From the NCBI GenBank assembly GCA_947462815.1, contig CANHQR010000002.1:62001-126000 (forward strand): 64,000 nt of DNA, read 5' to 3'. This DNA is from Pseudobdellovibrionaceae bacterium. GTDB taxonomy: Bacteria; Bdellovibrionota; Bdellovibrionia; Bdellovibrionales; JAMPXM01. How positions within the stretch are numbered: position 1 is the first letter of the stretch; the number at the start of each line of letters is the position of its first letter. Under the pieces are notes generated by a model. It made no database searches. It worked only from the letters and a program-made list of their open reading frames with translations, and was not told the DNA's origin. Positions 28,642 through 37,249 of this stretch are shown one piece after another. Both the position numbers and the translations under genes were made by a program.

Positions 28642-29835
28642 ATGAAGTTTGAGGAGTTCTTAGATCGTTTGACCAAGGAATACCCATCGGCCTCGCGGGC
28701 GCATGACTTTTCGCGCCTAGTGATTCCCACCTTGGTGGCGCCTGTGGCTCTCAAACTTCCTCGCGAACTTTGGCAGGATGCGGGGCGAATTGTCGGCTTC
28801 GCATTTCGACGCCTGCGCAACCTACAGGCCGAGCGCTGGCGAGCGATCTCGCCAACGGTGGAGGATCCCGGTCACGCCTCGGTGCTGATGTCCTACGACT
28901 TTCACCTGGATGCCGACGGCCGTTTGCGCTTGATCGAGGTCAATACAAATGCGTCGTTGAGCCTGCTCGGCGATGTGATGCTGTGTCAGCGCCACATCGA
29001 TCGCTGCCATCGGGACGACTTCATGCGCGATTTCGCTTCGGAGCTGGGCCGGCCCCTAAACGGGGCGCGCGTGGTGATCGTCGACGACAATCCGGCCTCT
29101 CAGAAACTTTATGCCGAGTTTCTGCTTTACCAAGAGGCGTTTCGCTCTGAGGGTGCGGAGTGTGAAATCGCCGATCGTCGCGCGTTGTTTTTTCACGAAG
29201 GGAAGTTGTGGCTCAAGCGAGAGGGCCAAAGTGACTTTGGCCCCCTGGATCTCGTCTACAATCGGCTGACCGATTTTTATTTGACCGAGCCTGAATCACA
29301 GGCACTCGCCAGCGCTTGCCAGGCCCGAAGCTGTGTGATCACACCTCACCCGCACGAGTATCGATTGCTCGCGGACAAAGATCGTTTGGTCGATTGGAGT
29401 CAGCCCGAATTCGTAGCCCAGCTGACACGGGATGAGCGAGAACTCTTGCAGAGCTTTTTGTTGCGGACTCGCGCGGCTTCCTCTCTCTCGCCCGAGGATC
29501 TGTGGTCGGAGCGCAAACAACTGATATTCAAGCCACGAAGGGCCTTCGGAGGGAAATCCGTGTATCGCGGCGCCAGCATTTCGCGAGGCGCTTTCCAGAA
29601 TTTGCTGGCTCAGGATGTGTTGGTACAAGATTTCGTGCCCGCGCCAACCGTTCAAATTGACGGCGTCGAATTCAAATTTGATCTACGTTTTTTTGCGTAT
29701 CGAGATCAACTGCGCTTGGCCGTCGCACGTCTCTACCAAGGCCAGATGACCAATGCCACCACGCCCGGCGGCGGCATCACGTCGATCGAATGGGTGGATG
29801 ATCTGAGTCGCGTTGAGGTTCGAACCAGAGATTGA
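28642..29835 (+). CDS. Circularly permuted ATP-grasp-like protein
   Basis: N-terminal RLIEVNTNASLSLLGDVML, C-terminal LIFKPRRAFGGKSVYRGASI and FDLRFFAYRDQLRLAVARLYQGQMTNATTPGGGI. Confidence 0.7.
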   Translation: MKFEEFLDRLTKEYPSASRAHDFSRLVIPTLVAPVALKLPRELWQDAGRIVGFAFRRLRNLQAERWRAISPTVEDPGHASVLMSYDFHLDADGRLRLIEVNTNASLSLLGDVMLCQRHIDRCHRDDFMRDFASELGRPLNGARVVIVDDNPASQKLYAEFLLYQEAFRSEGAECEIADRRALFFHEGKLWLKREGQSDFGPLDLVYNRLTDFYLTEPESQALASACQARSCVITPHPHEYRLLADKDRLVDWSQPEFVAQLTRDERELLQSFLLRTRAASSLSPEDLWSERKQLIFKPRRAFGGKSVYRGASISRGAFQNLLAQDVLVQDFVPAPTVQIDGVEFKFDLRFFAYRDQLRLAVARLYQGQMTNATTPGGGITSIEWVDDLSRVEVRTRD

Positions 29836-30898
29836 GTTGGCGGCCCGTGAATGCGCGAGTCGCCGGATCGCGCATAAGAAACAGTTCGCGATCAAAGTGA
29901 TAGTGAATCCATCGAATCGTCAGCACGATGACCTGCGCGGCCGCCATCCAGATTGGAATTTGTTCCGTGGTGTAGGTATCCCCCAAGTGGCTCGCGTAGC
30001 GAATCAGAGCTCCGCCCACCGCGAATATGGCCAGACCAGGAACTAGCCATCGCGACCAGACTCTCTGCTCGACGGGAATCAGTCGCCACATCACAAACAC
30101 ATACTCAATACCATGCACGGCTGCCGCCGCATAAAACGCCCAAGGCGAAATCGGCACGAGGGCCCATACCGCAAGTCGCGCTACGTAAAGGGCCCTTCGA
30201 GGATCGCCACCCAGCGGGCCGCTGAGCTGATGTCGAACGAGAATCGCAGTGAGCGTCAAGAGGAGGCCGGAAACGATCCAACCCAGAGGACCTCGAGTGC
30301 TTTGTAAGTCGTGAATTTGCCAGATTTCAATGCTTCGACCTGCCAACGGCGGAATCAACGCCAAGATCAGAAAGGCGAGGAAGTAAGACTTCTCGCGACG
30401 ATCGTGGGCCAAGATTTCGGCGGTGGGTTCCGTGAGACCTCGCTCGCGCTTTTGAATTTGATGAAAGAGAATCGAGAGACCCAACACTTGCCAGATCGTA
30501 TGCTGAGTTGGGATCACCCTGGCTATGAACGCAAAGGCGACATCGAAGGGGCGAAAGATTTCTCGAGGCACCTGGAGATAACCCAACTTCACGGCAAAGA
30601 AAGCGGCGAGCGCCACCATCAAAAGTGTGGCTTTTGGCCAAAACCCCAGCCACGTCGGTCGTTCTTGCTTGGCCACACGCCAGGGTCTTGCGGCCGGCAG
30701 GAGCAAGAGAGCCCAAAACGTGAGTGCCGCGTGGACAGAGTTGAAAAACAGCACATCCGTGAAAAATTTGAGTTCGTGATCTAAGCCTCGTCCCGGCGGC
30801 CTGACCCAGACCCCGATTAGCGAGATCGCCAGAAAAGCGAACGGGTAAAGCAGAAAGAAAGCGTCGCTGCGATCACGCCAGTAAACTTTCACCTGCAT
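29777..30898 (-). CDS. Polytopic membrane protein, unknown
   Basis: Multiple hydrophobic helices; start MQVKVYWRDRSD preceded by AAAGGAG (ORF extends to 30958). Confidence 0.75.
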   Translation of the reverse strand: MQVKVYWRDRSDAFFLLYPFAFLAISLIGVWVRPPGRGLDHELKFFTDVLFFNSVHAALTFWALLLLPAARPWRVAKQERPTWLGFWPKATLLMVALAAFFAVKLGYLQVPREIFRPFDVAFAFIARVIPTQHTIWQVLGLSILFHQIQKRERGLTEPTAEILAHDRREKSYFLAFLILALIPPLAGRSIEIWQIHDLQSTRGPLGWIVSGLLLTLTAILVRHQLSGPLGGDPRRALYVARLAVWALVPISPWAFYAAAAVHGIEYVFVMWRLIPVEQRVWSRWLVPGLAIFAVGGALIRYASHLGDTYTTEQIPIWMAAAQVIVLTIRWIHYHFDRELFLMRDPATRAFTGRQLNLWFEPQRDSDHPPIRST

Positions 30899-30907
30899 CT
30901 CCTTTCT

Positions 30908-30943
30908 CAACTCGCTCGACTCGCTCGACTCGCTCAACTCGCT
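30908..30943. repeat. 9-nt tandem repeat x4 just upstream of membrane-protein gene
   Basis: TCAACTCGC/TCGACTCGC/TCGACTCGC/TCAACTCGC. Confidence 0.85.
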
Positions 30944-31085
30944 CGCCTGAAGCGACACCTAGCTTCGCCGTTCTTATGATTATCACCCCAGAGTGAGAAC
31001 GCCGTCGACCATGGTCGTGCGACTTGCGTCGAGTATTTTCACTCCCCTCTCAAGTTGAGACACAAGTGTCCGATAATTCAAGTGG

Positions 31086-32945
31086 ATGTCAAAACGTCGA
31101 GCAGCGAAGATCAACAGCATCGAAGACACGAGCTGCGAAGGCAGTGCGCTCTCCGCCTGGGCAAGTTTTCAAAAACTTGATGGCAGTCATCCTTGGCAAG
31201 AGGCTGTGCCGGAGGGCTGTGTGCTCTATCCGGTGCGACGTCTCGATCGCGGCCAAGTGGCATGGTTCAACTTCGCGCTGGCCCGTGAGATGGGTTTGAT
31301 TGACGCCAAAGCACCCGACGTCATGACTCCCGAGCTTCACGACATTCTGATCGACACTTTCAGTCTGCAAATCGTCAATGAATGGGACCAGAATTTCGGC
31401 GCTCCCATACCAGCACGATTTCTCAAGTCAATGCCCTATATGGCGACTCGCTATCTCCAACTGCAACACGCCGACAAGCAGGGTCGCACGAGCGGCGACG
31501 GCCGAGGCATCTGGAACGGTTGTGTGAAACATCGCGGGCGAGCTTGGGATGTTTCCTCGCGGGGAACCGGCGTGACGCAACTCGCGCCAGGAGCCGTTGA
31601 AGCCCAGAAACCTTTGAAAACCGGGGCAGGCGAGTACGGTTATGGCTGTGGCTTGGCCGATGTTTCCGAGCTCCTCGGAAGCGCCATCTTCTCCGAGATC
31701 TTTCATCTCAATGGCTTAGGCACCGAGCGCGTCTTAGCTATCATAGACCTCGGTAAAGGTGTGGGTATCGGCGTTCGTGCCGCGCCGAATCTGCTGCGTC
31801 CCGCACATCTCTTTTTATGGCTCAAGCAGGGCGAGCGCGAGGCTTTGCGCCGAGGCGTTGAACATTTGATACAGCGACAGGTTGAAAACGGCGATTGGAA
31901 TTTCAATCCTCGTAGTGCGGATCGCTACCGATTGATGCTCAAAGAAATCGCGATCAGCTTTGCGCGTTTTGCCGCTCGGCTTGAGCGTCGCTACATTTTT
32001 GCATGGCTTGATTGGGATGGCGACAACGTTTTGGCGAGCGCGGGCATCATCGACTACGGATCAATCCGCCAATTCGGACTCCGCCATGATCAGTATCGCT
32101 ACGACGACGTGACGCGATTCTCGACGAACTTGAACGAGCAACGAGGCAAAGCTCGCCAGACCGTACAAGTTTTTGCTCAGCTCGTGGATTTTCTAGAAAG
32201 CGGAGAGAAGAGACCCCTGCAAAAGTATCTGAATCAGGAGGCTTGCCGGATTTACGATCGAGAATTTGATCGTGAGCTACGCCGCGAGTTTCTGCTGCAA
32301 GTGGGACTCGAGCAAGCCGAGGCCGAACTGATTTTGGCCAAAGAACCACGTCGTGTGGAGCGGCTCTACAGCGCCTTTTTACGTCTTGAAACAAGTAAGT
32401 CTCGGTGCGGACTCAAAAAGTTGCCCGATGGCGTGAATCGACCGGCTTGCTACAACATGCGCCGCGTGCTGCGCGCGCTACCCGGCCTTGTCATCCAAAA
32501 GACGGGTTGGACCAAACCCGGTAGCGAAGCGATTCTCGAGTTGATGAGATCCAGCTTCGCCAAGCGCTACGACCTAAAACTCAAGGGCGGACTGCGGCAA
32601 CGCATCGACGAATTCAGCCACGCCTACGTGGAGTTCTTACGACAGGTCTGGGGCGATCATGTACCGAGCCCAGCAAGACTGCGGCAGTGGCAGCAGCGCG
32701 TTCAGCAACAAAACCTCGAGAATCGTCTGACGGGCAATGCCTCAGAATACATGGTGGAGGAGCTGATCAAGGCTCGACGCCGAGGACTCTCTTATAACGA
32801 AGTTCGACGGGCGATGGAGCTTCTGATCGCTGCGCAAGCGCCCCAAGCTCGCCGGGCCACACGGCCTGTGGCTTCAGACTCGCCAGCGGGACAACTTTTC
32901 TCGCGGCTTTTGAGCCTGGCCCAAGAATTTGAGGAAGACATTTAA
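31086..32945 (+). CDS. Divergent SelO-like (YdiU/UPF0061) protein
   Basis: GDGRGIWNG, WDVSSRGTGVTQLAPG, LLGSAIFSEIFHLNGLGTERVLAI, WDGDNVLASAGIIDYGSIRQFG align by eye to SelO blocks. Confidence 0.7.
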   Translation: MSKRRAAKINSIEDTSCEGSALSAWASFQKLDGSHPWQEAVPEGCVLYPVRRLDRGQVAWFNFALAREMGLIDAKAPDVMTPELHDILIDTFSLQIVNEWDQNFGAPIPARFLKSMPYMATRYLQLQHADKQGRTSGDGRGIWNGCVKHRGRAWDVSSRGTGVTQLAPGAVEAQKPLKTGAGEYGYGCGLADVSELLGSAIFSEIFHLNGLGTERVLAIIDLGKGVGIGVRAAPNLLRPAHLFLWLKQGEREALRRGVEHLIQRQVENGDWNFNPRSADRYRLMLKEIAISFARFAARLERRYIFAWLDWDGDNVLASAGIIDYGSIRQFGLRHDQYRYDDVTRFSTNLNEQRGKARQTVQVFAQLVDFLESGEKRPLQKYLNQEACRIYDREFDRELRREFLLQVGLEQAEAELILAKEPRRVERLYSAFLRLETSKSRCGLKKLPDGVNRPACYNMRRVLRALPGLVIQKTGWTKPGSEAILELMRSSFAKRYDLKLKGGLRQRIDEFSHAYVEFLRQVWGDHVPSPARLRQWQQRVQQQNLENRLTGNASEYMVEELIKARRRGLSYNEVRRAMELLIAAQAPQARRATRPVASDSPAGQLFSRLLSLAQEFEEDI

Positions 32946-33041
32946 TTTGGCCTTGAGGCGGCTCAACCCGGGCCCCGAGCCTCTTTCGAGCGATGAATTA
33001 ACACTCCCCTTCGCGCCGCGGCCCGTGCTAGTTTCGACGGC

Positions 33042-34070
33042 ATGTTTTTAATCACAGGTGCAACAGGTTTCATCGGCTCCGCGCTGGCATGGGAATTCAA
33101 CAATCGCGGTCACAACGACTTGATCCTGGTCGACACGGTACCTCCGTCGGTCCGCGATGTGACCCTTCGTCCTCGTCGATACAGCCGCTTCCTTCACAAG
33201 GACGACCTGTGGGCGTCTCTGCCAGACTTACGCCCCCGGGCCGTCTTGCATATGGGCGCCTGCTCATCAACGACAGAGCTGAACGTCGCCTTTTTGACCG
33301 AAAACAATTTCGAATACACGCGCCGGCTCTGGCGCTGGTGCGCAGATCATGGCGTACCCTTCATCTATGCCTCGAGCGGTGCCGTGTATGGCGACGGCGC
33401 GCTGGGTTTTGACGATGCGTCTCCATCCAAGAATTTTCGTCCGCTTAACCCCTATGGCGAAAGCAAGGCCGCGTTCGATCGCTGGGTTGAGGCTGAAGGC
33501 CATCGTCACGCTCCGCCACAATGGTACGGATTGCGATTTTTCAACGTGTTTGGTCCGAATGAGTATCTCAAGGGGGATATGGCCAGCGTTGTCTTCAAAG
33601 CCTTCCATCAAATTCGATCCACAGGCCGACTCAAGCTCTTCAAATCGCACCGCTCGGACTATCGCGATGGCGAGCAGTTGCGCGACTTTGTATACGTGAA
33701 AGACATCACTCGCTGGTGCTACGAATTAGTTAATCGCTGCGAGTTCGGCACGCCTGTCACGAACGGCATTTACAATATGGGTTTTGGGCGCGCGCGAAGT
33801 TGGAATGAATTGGCGGCTGCGACGTTCTCTGCGTTGGATCTCGCGAAAAATGGGACCGAAGTGAGCTCGCGCATCGACTACATCGACATCCCGGTCGACA
33901 TGCGGCCTCGCTACCAATACTTCACTGAGGCACGCATCGATCGCTTGCTCGCTCAGGGACTCACCGCTCCTCGCTGGGCGCTCGAAGACGCCGTGAAGGA
34001 TTATGTCACACGATATCTGAAACTCCTGGATGCACAGCGCCCCGACAAGGGCGAAGCTGCGTGGTTGTAG
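33042..34070 (+). CDS. hldD: ADP-L-glycero-D-manno-heptose-6-epimerase
   Basis: ITGATGFIGSALAWEFNNRGHNDLILVD, GACSSTTE, NPYGESKAAFD, FFNVFGPNEYLKGDMAS. Confidence 0.93.
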   Translation: MFLITGATGFIGSALAWEFNNRGHNDLILVDTVPPSVRDVTLRPRRYSRFLHKDDLWASLPDLRPRAVLHMGACSSTTELNVAFLTENNFEYTRRLWRWCADHGVPFIYASSGAVYGDGALGFDDASPSKNFRPLNPYGESKAAFDRWVEAEGHRHAPPQWYGLRFFNVFGPNEYLKGDMASVVFKAFHQIRSTGRLKLFKSHRSDYRDGEQLRDFVYVKDITRWCYELVNRCEFGTPVTNGIYNMGFGRARSWNELAAATFSALDLAKNGTEVSSRIDYIDIPVDMRPRYQYFTEARIDRLLAQGLTAPRWALEDAVKDYVTRYLKLLDAQRPDKGEAAWL

Positions 34071-34079
34071 GAGATTTCG

Positions 34080-35795
34080 ATGAGCGCCGAAACTCTTCCC
34101 TCACATCTCCAGCGCTATGTGGTCGATCAGGACTACTCGCGCTACACGCCCGTGGATCAGGCCGTTTGGCGCTTGATCATGCGCCGGCTCACAAGCTTTC
34201 TTAAAGACCACGCTCATCCCTGCTACATGGATGGCCTGGCGAAGACTGGGATCGGTGTTGAGGAAATTCCATCGATCGAGCACATGAGCGAACAGCTTCA
34301 GCGCGTTGGCTGGCGCGCTCTTCCGGTCAGCGGATTCATCCCGCCTGCCGCGTTTATGGAAATGCAATCGCTGAGTATCTTGCCGATTGCGAGCGATCTT
34401 CGCACTCTGGAGCATTTGGAGTACACCCCGGCCCCCGACATCGTCCACGAAGCCGCCGGCCATGCACCAATTTTGGTGGATCCTGAGTTTGCCAACTACT
34501 TGAAAAGTTACGCGCAGGTCGCACGTCGGGCGATCATTTCAAGAGAAGATCTGGATCAATACGAAGCAATTCGGGTGCTTTCGGATCTCAAGGAAGACCC
34601 GACCTCCAGCCCCGAACAAATTCAAAAGGCGGAAGCGAGGCTCGCCAAGATTTCCTCCGGCATGTCGCACTTGAGTGAAGCGGCGCTTTTGGGACGCATG
34701 AATTGGTGGACGGCAGAATACGGCTTGATTGGGGAGTTGCAGTCGCCGCGGATTTTTGGCGCGGGCCTGTTGTCTTCTGTCGGTGAATCGCGCTCCTGTC
34801 TTGAGGCCGCGGTAAAAAAGCTTCCGCTCACTCTGGACTGCATCGACTACGCGTACGATATCACCGAACGCCAGCCCCAACTCTTCGTGGTGCAGAGGTT
34901 CGAGGACCTCAGCGTGGTCCTCGAACAACTCGCCAGCCGTATGGCCTATCGTCGCGGCGGAGCGGAGTCTTTGCGCAAAGCCAAAGTCGCTCAAAGCGTC
35001 AACACAGTGGTTTTGGACACAGGCCTGGAAATCAGTGGTCAGCTCGCGGATTTCCTCGCCGCAGATTCGTCCAATGAGACAGAGCCGGTTTATCTGAAGT
35101 TCACCGGTCCCGTGCAGCTTTGTGAGAACGGACAGGAACTTGAAGGCCAAGGTCGCGAACATCATCCACACGGCTTTGGTTCACCACTCGGTCAAACGCT
35201 CGAGGATCTCACTCAACTGAAGCTCGGCGAGGTCGTCGAGCTTCACTGGAAGAGTGGCGTCGTGTTACACGGCCGACTGACAGGGCTTCGACGCAATCGT
35301 CACGGTGAGATTTTTCTTCTCAGCTTTGTGAACTGCAAAGTTCACCGCGGTGATGAACTGTTGTTTGATCCCGAGTGGGGCGTGTTCGATATGGCCGTTG
35401 GCATGAAGGTCGATGCCGTTTATGGCGGTCCGGCAGATCGCTTGGCCTATGGCGAGACCGAGGACTTCGCACGCAAGCTCGTACCGAGACGCTTGTATTC
35501 CGCCACTGAACTCGAGAGGCATCGACTGTACAAAGAAGTCCGCACACTTCGCGCGCAGAGACACCTTGAGGCGTCCCGACTGCTTGATATTCTTAATAAA
35601 ATTCGTGCGCTGGACCCCCGAGATTGGTTGCTCAATGTCGAAGTGCGAGAGGTCGCCGCCGGTTGGAGTTTCGCGGATGTGCTCGAGTTCGCGGATCGCC
35701 GACTCGAAGATCAAATGCGCAGCGAGAGCGTTGGTCATCTGATTCGCGACGCTCTTCAAACACCCTCAACCTATCGCCAGCGCGTTCATTCATGA
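34080..35795 (+). CDS. phhA: Aromatic amino acid hydroxylase (phenylalanine 4-hydroxylase-like) with long C-terminal extension
   Basis: VSGFIPPAAFMEMQSL, PDIVHEAAGHAP (HxxxH metal ligands), WWTAEYGLIG. Confidence 0.9.
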   Translation: MSAETLPSHLQRYVVDQDYSRYTPVDQAVWRLIMRRLTSFLKDHAHPCYMDGLAKTGIGVEEIPSIEHMSEQLQRVGWRALPVSGFIPPAAFMEMQSLSILPIASDLRTLEHLEYTPAPDIVHEAAGHAPILVDPEFANYLKSYAQVARRAIISREDLDQYEAIRVLSDLKEDPTSSPEQIQKAEARLAKISSGMSHLSEAALLGRMNWWTAEYGLIGELQSPRIFGAGLLSSVGESRSCLEAAVKKLPLTLDCIDYAYDITERQPQLFVVQRFEDLSVVLEQLASRMAYRRGGAESLRKAKVAQSVNTVVLDTGLEISGQLADFLAADSSNETEPVYLKFTGPVQLCENGQELEGQGREHHPHGFGSPLGQTLEDLTQLKLGEVVELHWKSGVVLHGRLTGLRRNRHGEIFLLSFVNCKVHRGDELLFDPEWGVFDMAVGMKVDAVYGGPADRLAYGETEDFARKLVPRRLYSATELERHRLYKEVRTLRAQRHLEASRLLDILNKIRALDPRDWLLNVEVREVAAGWSFADVLEFADRRLEDQMRSESVGHLIRDALQTPSTYRQRVHS

Positions 35796-36628
35796 GTTTA
35801 CCCCTCGCTTCGTCGCATCGCGCTCGTCTACGTGTGGTCCTGCATCGGCCGATCTACCCGCGCAATATCGGAATGTGCGCGCGAGCCGCCGGGAACTTGG
35901 GCCTTCAGCAGATGCATATCATCGCACCTCGCTGTGACTGGACTTCAAGCATGGTTCGCCACGAAGCCAGCCAAGGCGCGGCTCACGCTCAGCCCCTGCT
36001 GCAAGCGGCTCGTGTGCACGCGTCCCTCGAGGACTTCTATGGACAGGCTGGTGGCGGTATTCGCATCGGCTTCACCGCACGTGAAGGTTTGGCAAGGCGA
36101 CTCGAAGACTTCTCGAGTGCTCTCCTACGACGTCGCGAAGATCCATCCCACCCGATTTGGAGTCTGGATACACCGATCTACCTGCACTTTGGCACTGAAG
36201 ACGATGGCTTGAGCATCGAAGAACTCGAACCCATGAATCTTTTGGTGCGTTTGCCCTCGAGCGCAGAGGTGCCCAGCTTCAATCTCTCTCACGCCGTGCT
36301 CCTCGGGGCTTATGAGTTGCTCCGCCAACTTGAGGCCTTGCCCGATGCCGCGCAGCTGTCTGCAGAGGCCGGTGTGAATGCCGAGGAACGACGGCTCAGT
36401 CATCCGCGTCGCGCGATTCGCGAATGGCTACTCGCCTTGGGCTTTGATTTGGACGAACGACGTGTCAGTATTGAAAGCACATTGAACCGTGTTCTGCTGG
36501 GACGCTGCCCGAGTGAGGAAGATGTTCGATTGCTCGAGAAAGTCTTGTTTCAAACCGTCGAGAAGCTCAAGGCGCGCAGGTCGCCGTCCGAGGCCACAGG
36601 CCTCACCCCCCCGAAGGACCCATCATGA
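35792..36628 (+). CDS. SpoU-superfamily (TrmJ-like) RNA methyltransferase
   Basis: LRVVLHRPIYPRNIGMCARAAGNLGLQQMHIIAP, LHFGTEDDGLSIEEL, SFNLSHAVLLGAYEL. Confidence 0.9.
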   Translation: MSLPLASSHRARLRVVLHRPIYPRNIGMCARAAGNLGLQQMHIIAPRCDWTSSMVRHEASQGAAHAQPLLQAARVHASLEDFYGQAGGGIRIGFTAREGLARRLEDFSSALLRRREDPSHPIWSLDTPIYLHFGTEDDGLSIEELEPMNLLVRLPSSAEVPSFNLSHAVLLGAYELLRQLEALPDAAQLSAEAGVNAEERRLSHPRRAIREWLLALGFDLDERRVSIESTLNRVLLGRCPSEEDVRLLEKVLFQTVEKLKARRSPSEATGLTPPKDPS

Positions 36629-37098
36629 TCCCACGAGAAAACTTCATGCGTCGAGCAATTGAACTTTCACGTCAACATATGCAGGCCGGACACGGCGGTC
36701 CTTTTGGCGCCGTGGTGGTGCGTGAAGGAAAAATTATTGGTGAAGGTTGGAACTGCGTGACCTCGAGCCACGATCCGACCGCACACGCCGAGGTGATGGC
36801 CATTCGCCGCGCCTGTGAGACACTGAAAGATTTCGATCTCAGTGGATGCGAAATCTACACAAGCTGTGAACCCTGCCCGATGTGCTTGGCCGCAATCTAT
36901 TGGGCACGTATCGAAGTCATTTATCAGGCCAACACACGCGATGATGCCGCCGCGATCGATTTCGACGACGCCTATTTGTACCGCGAACTGCTCAAGCCGC
37001 TGGATCAGCGCGATGTGCCTGTGCGCCAGATACTACGCGATGAGGCGCAGGTCGTGTTCCGCGAGTGGACAGAAAAAGCCGACCGTATCGAATATTGA
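36625..37098 (+). CDS. Nucleoside/guanine deaminase (cytidine-deaminase-like)
   Basis: GPFGAVVV, HAEVMAIRRAC, TSCEPCPMCLAAIYWARI zinc motifs. Confidence 0.92.
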   Translation: MIPRENFMRRAIELSRQHMQAGHGGPFGAVVVREGKIIGEGWNCVTSSHDPTAHAEVMAIRRACETLKDFDLSGCEIYTSCEPCPMCLAAIYWARIEVIYQANTRDDAAAIDFDDAYLYRELLKPLDQRDVPVRQILRDEAQVVFREWTEKADRIEY

Positions 37099-37249
37099 AT
37101 CGATACCAGGGTTCCTCGATCTCACTCTTGAAAACAACCTCACTCAATTTACCGTACGAGGATCAGGTGCCGAGAATTAGGGCTCGCACTTTTTCTCAGC
37201 GAGCTCCGCTTGGACGCGCGCGAGTTCACGCTTGATTTGATAATCCGGA

